A stretch of DNA of 64,000 nt, from contig JAETXT010000004.1 in the NCBI GenBank assembly GCA_019188255.1, forward strand, positions 6,348,804 through 6,412,803. Direction: 5' to 3'. A model generated the notes under the pieces. It was not told the DNA's origin. It was given only the letters and a program-made list of their open reading frames with translations, and searched no databases. The translations under genes were made by a program, and so were the position numbers. The stretch comes from Verticillium longisporum. Lineage: Eukaryota > Ascomycota > Sordariomycetes > Glomerellales > Plectosphaerellaceae. Shown here piece by piece: positions 58,363-64,000 of the stretch. Position 1 is the stretch's first letter. Each line of letters starts with the position of its first letter.

Positions 58363-59880
58363 ATGTCCAATAGCGATTCAGAAAAGGGCTTTGATGCCAT
58401 TGCTCCAGTACGGACAAGCGGTAGCATCGAAGTCACCAAAGCAGATAACACCAATGAATCCTTTGAAGTTTTCAAGAAGGGTGAGGGCACAGTCGACTTC
58501 CGTACTGTAGGTTGGATTCATGCTTCGGTCATTTTCCTCAAAGGTGCGTCTCTCCTCTCTCTCTCTATATCAATGGCATTCAGCTCCTAATAGGCATTAA
58601 GTGATCTTCGCCACTGGGGTACTCAGTATACCTTCCGCCATGTTCGTTCTCGGGGCCCTACCCGGCGCCATCAACGTTCTGGGCTGGCAGTTTCTGAATA
58701 CCTACTGTGCTATTATCCAGGGAAACTTCCGCAACACGCATGCTGGCTGCCATTCAATCGCCGACATGGCTTACGTTGTCGGCGGTGTTTGGCTGAGGGA
58801 AATTGTCGGCGTGCTTTTCCTCGTCACGTACGCAATTGTTGCGGCCAGTGGCATATTTGGATCCTCTGTCGGCCTCAATGCACTATCGAGCCACGCTATC
58901 TGCACGAATTGGTTTATGCTCGTCGCGACGATTGCTGTTTTTGTTCTTGCAAGCGTACGAAAGTTCGAAAAGATTGCATGGCTTACATGGGCTGGTTTTC
59001 TCTCGGTCTACATTGCTGTCTTCATTGTCGTGTGAGTTTGATACGAGACTACTGCCTGCGAAACCCCGACTGACAGTTCAACAGCGTCGGTGTCACCACC
59101 CGTGATCGTCCTGCAGCTGCTCCACAGACTGGAGATTTCGAACTAGGCTATCACGTTTTCGGAAACCCGACATTCGTCACAGGCATCACGTCTGTGGCCA
59201 CGATCTTCTGCTCTGGGGCCGGAACCTCAGCGTTTCTGCCCGTCATCTCAGAGATGCGAAAGCCCCGGGACTACAACAAAGCCGTTTACCTTTGCATGGG
59301 AATCGTCACAGCCTCCTACCTGACCTTCTCTTTGGTCGTCTATCGCTACTGTGGCCAATGGGTGGCCTCGCCTTCTCTCGGCAGTGCTGGCGACGTTGTT
59401 AAGAAAGTAGCCTACGGAATTGGCCTGATTGGTCTCCTCGTCAGCGCCTGTCTGTACGTCCATGTCGCGGCCAAGTACATGTTCGTTCGTATCCTGCGTA
59501 ACTCTGAGCATCTACAGAAGAACTCAGTTGTCCATTGGTCGGTTTGGTTTGGATGCACAGGCAGCATGTGTGTTGTATCTTTCCTTCTTGCGTCTGGCAT
59601 CCCTATTTTCAATTATCTTCTCGCACTCGCGGGCAGTCTAACCTTCTCGCCACTGGCACTCGGGCTGCCGGGGTACCTTTGGGTGCATGATCACCAACAC
59701 TACCGCCGGGGCCGCTGGTGGCAGGCTCTGGTTTACTATTTGAACTGGCTCATGATTGTCCTGGCAGTTTTTCTGACGATTGGCGGCACATACGGCGTGG
59801 TGCAGAACATCATTAACGCCTATGCCAACGGAGAAATTGGAGGGGCCTTTTCTTGCGCAGATAATAGCGACTCTTCCTAG
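58363..59880 (+). CDS. Amino acid/auxin permease-family transporter (Mtr-like)
   Basis: Three exons: 58363-58543, 58602-59031 and 59085-59880, 468 residues. After a hydrophilic N-terminus (about 50 residues) come eleven or so hydrophobic helices. The first reads VIFATGVLSIPSAMFVLGALPG, the standard entry of fungal PF01490 transporters related to Neurospora Mtr, and GNPTFVTGITSVATIFCSGAGTSAFLPVISEMRKPRDYNKA is the diagnostic central block. It probably imports neutral amino acids or related compounds at the plasma membrane. Next to the imidase/amidase genes it may supply their substrate; this is inference from position only. Confidence 0.88.
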
Positions 59881-60310
59881 ATTGCCGGATAGCTGAATTG
59901 TATCCGCATGTCTTTCATTTGAATATCGCATTGCTGCTTGCATGCCATCATTAAACCTCGAGCAGCCTCGGTCTTCGCGTACGCTCTTTTTCTTGGGCGT
60001 TTATTTCTCAACGTCCTGAAGCATTGCAGCCGGGCATTCCGCAAGCGCTAGACTCTGTACGTGGCCAGGAAAAGCGCGACGCCGAAGGATCTCCGACGTT
60101 ACTGAAAACGGAGCCAATGCCCACGCGCGAGCCCGGCCGCTGTGGGTCAAATGTCCCCCGCCAAACATGCTTTCAGCCACGGAGGTTAAGTAAGCCCTGA
60201 CATTTTCATCCACCAACGAACATCATCGTCTCACTGACTCACCTTCATCTCAACAACGACACCAACAACCACGGCACTTCCTTTGCACGGCTTCGACATC
60301 GCCTTTCAAC
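59881..60310. other. Intergenic region
   Basis: 3' region of the transporter and promoter/leader of the deformylase gene. No gene seen. Confidence 0.55.
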
Positions 60311-61162
60311 ATGGCTAACGATCACATCCTGACCCTGTCCTGCCCGGACAAGCCTGGCATCGTCCACGCGGTGACAGGCATCTTTGCCGAACAGAACCTC
60401 AACATTCTGGATCTCCAGCAGTTTTCCGACCCGGTCTCTGAGAAGTTCTTCATGCGTGTTCATTTTGGTCCCACTCCATCGGAGTCGACGGCGCATCTGG
60501 ATGAGCCTTTTGGCGCACTTGCTGCCGATCTCAAGATGGAGTACGATATTCGACCCGTCGCGAAGAAATTGCGTGTTTTGATCATGGTGTCCAAGATCGG
60601 CCACTGCCTCAACGACCTACTCTTCCGTACCAAGGCTGGCCAGCTGAACATTGAGGTGCCCCTTATTGTTTCGAACCACCCGGAGTTCCAGCAACTGGCT
60701 GGCAACTACGGCATTGAATTCAAGCATCTGCCCGTAACCAAGGACACCAAGGCCGAGCAGGAGCAGAAGATCCTGGACCTCATCAAGGAGCACGACATTG
60801 AGCTTGTCGTCCTCGCCCGTTACATGCAGGTTCTCTCACCGAGACTGTGCGAAGCTATGTCCGGACGCATCATCAACATCCACCACAGCTTCTTGCCATC
60901 CTTCAAGGGCGCCAAACCATACCACCAGGCCTATGAGCGCGGAGTCAAGATCATTGGCGCCACTGCTCATTTCGTCACGGCTGACCTTGATGAAGGCCCC
61001 ATCATCGAGCAGCGTGTCTCTAGAGTCGACCATAGCCTGAACCCAAATGAGCTGGTTGAGGAGGGAGCCAATGTCGAGAGCCAGGTCTTGGCCGCTGCGG
61101 TCAAGTGGACGGCCGAGGGACGCGTTTTCCTCAACAAAACCAAGACGGTAGTCTTCAATTAA
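60311..61162 (+). CDS. purU: Formyltetrahydrofolate deformylase (PurU type)
   Basis: A single exon of 283 residues. An N-terminal ACT domain (ILTLSCPDKPGIVHAVTGIF, residues 6-80) is followed by a formyltransferase-type hydrolase domain with RVLIMVSKIGHCLNDLLFR, the catalytic Asn/His in INIHHSFLPSFKGAKPYHQA and the Asp in DLDEGPIIEQ. It hydrolyses 10-formyl-THF to THF and formate; in bacteria the ACT domain senses methionine and glycine. Length and motifs match PurU exactly, with no targeting peptide. It is convergent with the GH95 gene, only 27 bases separating the two stop codons. In this neighbourhood it may drain one-carbon units released by catabolism, but it could also be an ordinary C1-balancing gene. 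Confidence 0.93.
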   Translation: MANDHILTLSCPDKPGIVHAVTGIFAEQNLNILDLQQFSDPVSEKFFMRVHFGPTPSESTAHLDEPFGALAADLKMEYDIRPVAKKLRVLIMVSKIGHCLNDLLFRTKAGQLNIEVPLIVSNHPEFQQLAGNYGIEFKHLPVTKDTKAEQEQKILDLIKEHDIELVVLARYMQVLSPRLCEAMSGRIINIHHSFLPSFKGAKPYHQAYERGVKIIGATAHFVTADLDEGPIIEQRVSRVDHSLNPNELVEEGANVESQVLAAAVKWTAEGRVFLNKTKTVVFN

Positions 61163-61189
61163 TTCATGCGCCGCGCGCGATCAATTCAG

Positions 61190-63806
61190 TTACAAAACTG
61201 TACCCTCGACATTTACGAGCCTCACTGTTGTTCGGGATCCAGTTAATGCCGCTGAAGTGACTAATCCATCGTCGTTCCAGCTAAAATCAACTGCGCCACC
61301 TCCTCGAAGTCGAAGTCCTTTGACACTACCACCGGCCCAGGATGCGGGGATCGCAGTCCCAAGGACCACTGATCTGATCTCTTGAGAGGGAGCATCGTGC
61401 GCCAGGGGTAGGTCGACCACCAGCATACTCAGTATCGCTCCCGCGAGCCCGAAATTGGCGTCAATCTGAAACGGTTCATTGCGCGCCGAGTACATGCTGA
61501 AACCGTTGTCGGCAAAGTTGACATCGATCGCGTAGCGGAGGTGATAGTGCGCCATGTCAGTGTTGTTCAAACGCGCCCAGCAAGCAGATCGCCAGACCTT
61601 GCCCCAGGCAGCGTTCGCGTCCGGCCCGTTGCCATTACCACGAGACTCCAGCGTCTTCCTGACGCCTGACTGAATCGTGACATTCGTATAGCCGCCTAGA
61701 TAAGATGAAACTGAATATCCTGGATGCCAACCCGTCAAATGAGAAAGATGGCGATGCGTAGTCTTTTCTTCAAAACCGAAAGAATCTGGAAGCTTCCATT
61801 CCTTGATGCCTCCCCAGTTGGTAAAATGAAGGCCTTTGTCCAGCTTTTTGAGGCTCAACTTGACATCTTCAAGAAAGCCAGTATCGTCTTCCTGGACATA
61901 TTCAGCGCCAGACAAGACTGTATCGAAAACGCGATGAATCTCTTGCTGATAGTGGGTGCATCCAAAAGTTGTTGGTCCATGCTCCGGGCTATTGCACGGA
62001 TTAACGACCAATGTTCCATCGTTGCTGAATTCGTCTTCGACCAGCTGAGAGAGCCAAAACTCCGCAACTCCTTTAATCAGAGGGTATCCTTGATCCCTGA
62101 ACCAGCCGACATCTTGTGTGTAATCAAAATTATCCCAAACGTGCTGCATCATCCATGCGGGAGCGGCCGGATCTGTCGACTGATTAGCAAGTTGCAGCTT
62201 CAGATAGAACTGAAGGCACCTCACAGAATGCCCAACTGGCAGCGTTTTCATGGCTGTATGTCCGAAAATATTCATCTCGTTATGCACAACCCAGCCACTA
62301 GCGTTGTAAAGAAGCTGTGCCGTCTCGGAACCACGAGGTACCCAGTTTTCTCCATGTAGTTCCAAAGCGCGTCTTGGGTCCGACTGAGCCCTGTCTGGTC
62401 AGCAGCCCAGTAGTTCATTTGGAGGTTGATGTTGGCATGGTAATCACCACTCCAAGCCGGCCAAAGTTCTTCCGTCCACCGCCCAGCCAGGTTGGCCGGG
62501 AGGGAATCTTCTCGTGATGATGTGATGAGAAGATGTCGAGCGTAGTCGAACAAGAGAGCTTCCAAAAAGGGATCTCCTGGGCCGTCCGAATCATACTCTT
62601 GGATGAGTGCAGCGGTCTCTTTTTCCGCCGAGTTGTTCGGGTCGGGGAGATCAAAAGTAAAAGCACCTTGAAGAGTCTGGTAGTCTTCAAGGTGACCTTC
62701 GAGAAGTCTCCGGCAACCTTGTGTTGCAGCGTCATTGGTTACTTGTTCGACGTATTCATGACGATCCACGCCACGGAAACTGTAGCCACTTTCCGCATTG
62801 CCCTTGGACTGATCAAAGTTGGTCTCTGCTCCAATGACAATTGTGAGTGTTTTCTGACCATCTGGTACAGTAACAGACAACGAGCCCTCATCAGAGCATT
62901 CTGTGGCTGGTTTTGTACAGCCTGGTCTTCCTGTGATACGAGCTATTGACTCGTACTTCATACCCAGAGGGGTCCAAGTTGGGTCACGCCGACCCCTTTA
63001 ACGTACTGGTCCCCACAGGTGACGTTGAATAAATTTGCCTCGACGAGGATGTTTTCAAAGCCGATCTTCACCTTGGGAAGTGTCTCGCCGGTCGTTGATA
63101 TACTGTAGACACATACCTTGGCCGGAAAGCTGCAGTAGACGGCAGTAGTAAAGGTAGCTCCACCGGAGTCAAATTCAGTAGTATGTATACCTGTGGTCAA
63201 GTCGAGCGTCCGGCGATAGTTAGAAAAGTTGCCCATTTCTTCGACAGCAACACTGAAGTTGCCTAGGGTTCGGTATGCACCAAAATGGTCGCCTTCGCCC
63301 AAGAGAGGATCGACGTCTATGCAGCTTCTCTATTACACATGATTCGACCTAATTCGAGATATTTATGACTCACGTCCAGTGCCATTTGCGAAGATGTTCG
63401 CTCGCAAACTCGGTAATGCTTCGTATTTGGGAGATAGCGGGTTGCCGCCTGAGTAGCCCTGTGCCATTATGTCAGATTTTCGAAGCAAAGGTGACCGGGG
63501 GACAGCTACCTCGGATTCGAACGGCCCACCAGACCATAGAGAATCAACATTGATGATTACTTTCTCTAAACCAGGGGGGCCATGAGGTATTCCTAGTCAG
63601 CTGTTAGACAATACAGCTTCAGAATTACTGCATGCATTCTCACCTCCAAGTTTCCCATTACCAACAGGGTAGGCCTTCTTGAGGAGGTATATATCACTAC
63701 TTCGAGTACCGGGGGTAGCTGGAACCATGGACCATAGTGAGCGGCCCGTTACTAAGGCAATATTGGCGAAGAACAGAACTGTCTGGGCACCAACTGAGGA
63801 TAGCAT
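61190..63806 (-). CDS. Secreted GH95 alpha-L-fucosidase (two one-base frameshifts)
   Basis: Four exons on the minus strand: 63644-63806, 63510-63592, 63374-63458 and 61190-63316. The total is two bases short of a multiple of three and would give about 819 residues. A signal peptide opens the protein, then [33 protein letters not shown] and ANIFANGTG, the GH95 N-terminal hallmarks. The core has [20 protein letters not shown] with the two catalytic-site Asn, [19 protein letters not shown] with the probable acid Glu, and [13 protein letters not shown]. Frame breaks: after TQLGP at the CCCC run near 62967-62972, and after NYMEK near 62337-62342; both need one added base. The enzyme class removes fucose (or galactose) from plant xyloglucan and similar glycans. 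The start codon is 86 bp from the telomere. Confidence 0.87.
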
Positions 63807-63892
63807 TTCGAATTTGAGACGCCGTCTGAAACAAGTTGTGGCCTCATGGAATGATAGTTATTCCCTCTGAATTTGAAAGAAGCCGAAGATGG
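63807..63892. other. 86-bp junction between GH95 start codon and telomere
   Basis: All the unique sequence upstream of the GH95 gene. No TATA box is evident, and no subtelomeric repeat, helicase gene or spacer lies between gene and telomere. Confidence 0.8.
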
Positions 63893-64000
63893 TTAGGGTT
63901 AGGGTTAGGGTTAGGGTTAGGGTTAGGGTTAGGGTTAGGGTTAGGGTTAGGGTTAGGGTTAGGGTTAGGGTTAGGGTTAGGGTTAGGGTTAGGGTTAGGG
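63893..64000 (+). repeat. Telomere, 18 perfect TTAGGG repeats
   Basis: Uninterrupted TTAGGG units run to the last base of the window, G-rich strand pointing right, so this is the right chromosome end. Eighteen complete units are seen; typical filamentous fungal telomeres have roughly this number. Confidence 0.99.

Noticed and set aside
22720..63316. Programmed ribosomal frameshifting as the reason for the five frame breaks
   Set aside because: The sites share no slippery heptamer or downstream structure I can see, and affect unrelated genes; missing bases in or near homopolymers are simpler.
45369..63806. Secondary-metabolite cluster
   Set aside because: No polyketide synthase, NRPS, terpene synthase or P450 in the window; the enzymes fit catabolism better.
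1..64000. CRISPR array, rRNA or intact tRNA genes
   Set aside because: No spaced direct repeats of CRISPR kind, no rRNA-like sequence, and the only B-box match does not fold as a complete tRNA.

Overview
This 64 kb window is the right-hand end of a chromosome of a filamentous ascomycete (Pezizomycotina, most likely Sordariomycetes). The evidence is: short GT...AG introns in most genes; family members typical of moulds (ATG17, SET9, SCON2/SconB, PNS1, an AA9 lytic polysaccharide monooxygenase, WSC-domain wall protein); a 3.2 kb AT-rich block nearly devoid of CpA/TpG, as expected from repeat-induced point mutation (RIP); and 18 perfect TTAGGG repeats at the very end (63893-64000).

Positions 1-45 kb form a gene-rich, mostly housekeeping block: WSC wall sensor-like protein, AA9 LPMO with an acidic tail, ATG17, a flavokinase-like protein, PNS1-type choline-transporter-like protein, histone H4K20 methyltransferase SET9, mitochondrial ribosomal uL14, RPB9, Pin1-type prolyl isomerase, an LrgB-family membrane protein, an augmin-3-like coiled-coil protein, the F-box/WD40 sulfur regulator SconB, a NicO/NiCoT metal transporter, a histidine phosphatase, a DUF1399/GRDP-like protein, a mitochondrial succinate-fumarate carrier and twinfilin.

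Positions 45-64 kb are a subtelomeric catabolic region: short-chain dehydrogenase, C2H2 zinc-finger regulator with a fungal-specific transcription factor domain, zinc alcohol dehydrogenase, an amidase split by the RIP-mutated insertion, a polysaccharide-deacetylase-family hydrolase, an amino-acid transporter, formyltetrahydrofolate deformylase and a secreted GH95 fucosidase whose start codon is only 86 bp from the telomere. The combination amidase + deacetylase-family imidase-like enzyme + C2H2 regulator + SDR recalls the late steps of the Aspergillus nidulans hxn (nicotinate) regulon. I infer a cyclic imide/amide catabolism module, now broken at the amidase.

Data-quality note: four otherwise well-conserved genes (Pin1, LrgB-like, SconB, GH95 twice) each need one extra base to read through. 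All five are single-base losses, and most lie in or next to C-runs. I read these as consensus deletion errors rather than pseudogenes, but cannot prove it from the sequence alone. Exon coordinates were derived by hand from splice signals, reading-frame phase and family alignment from memory; totals were checked for divisibility by three.
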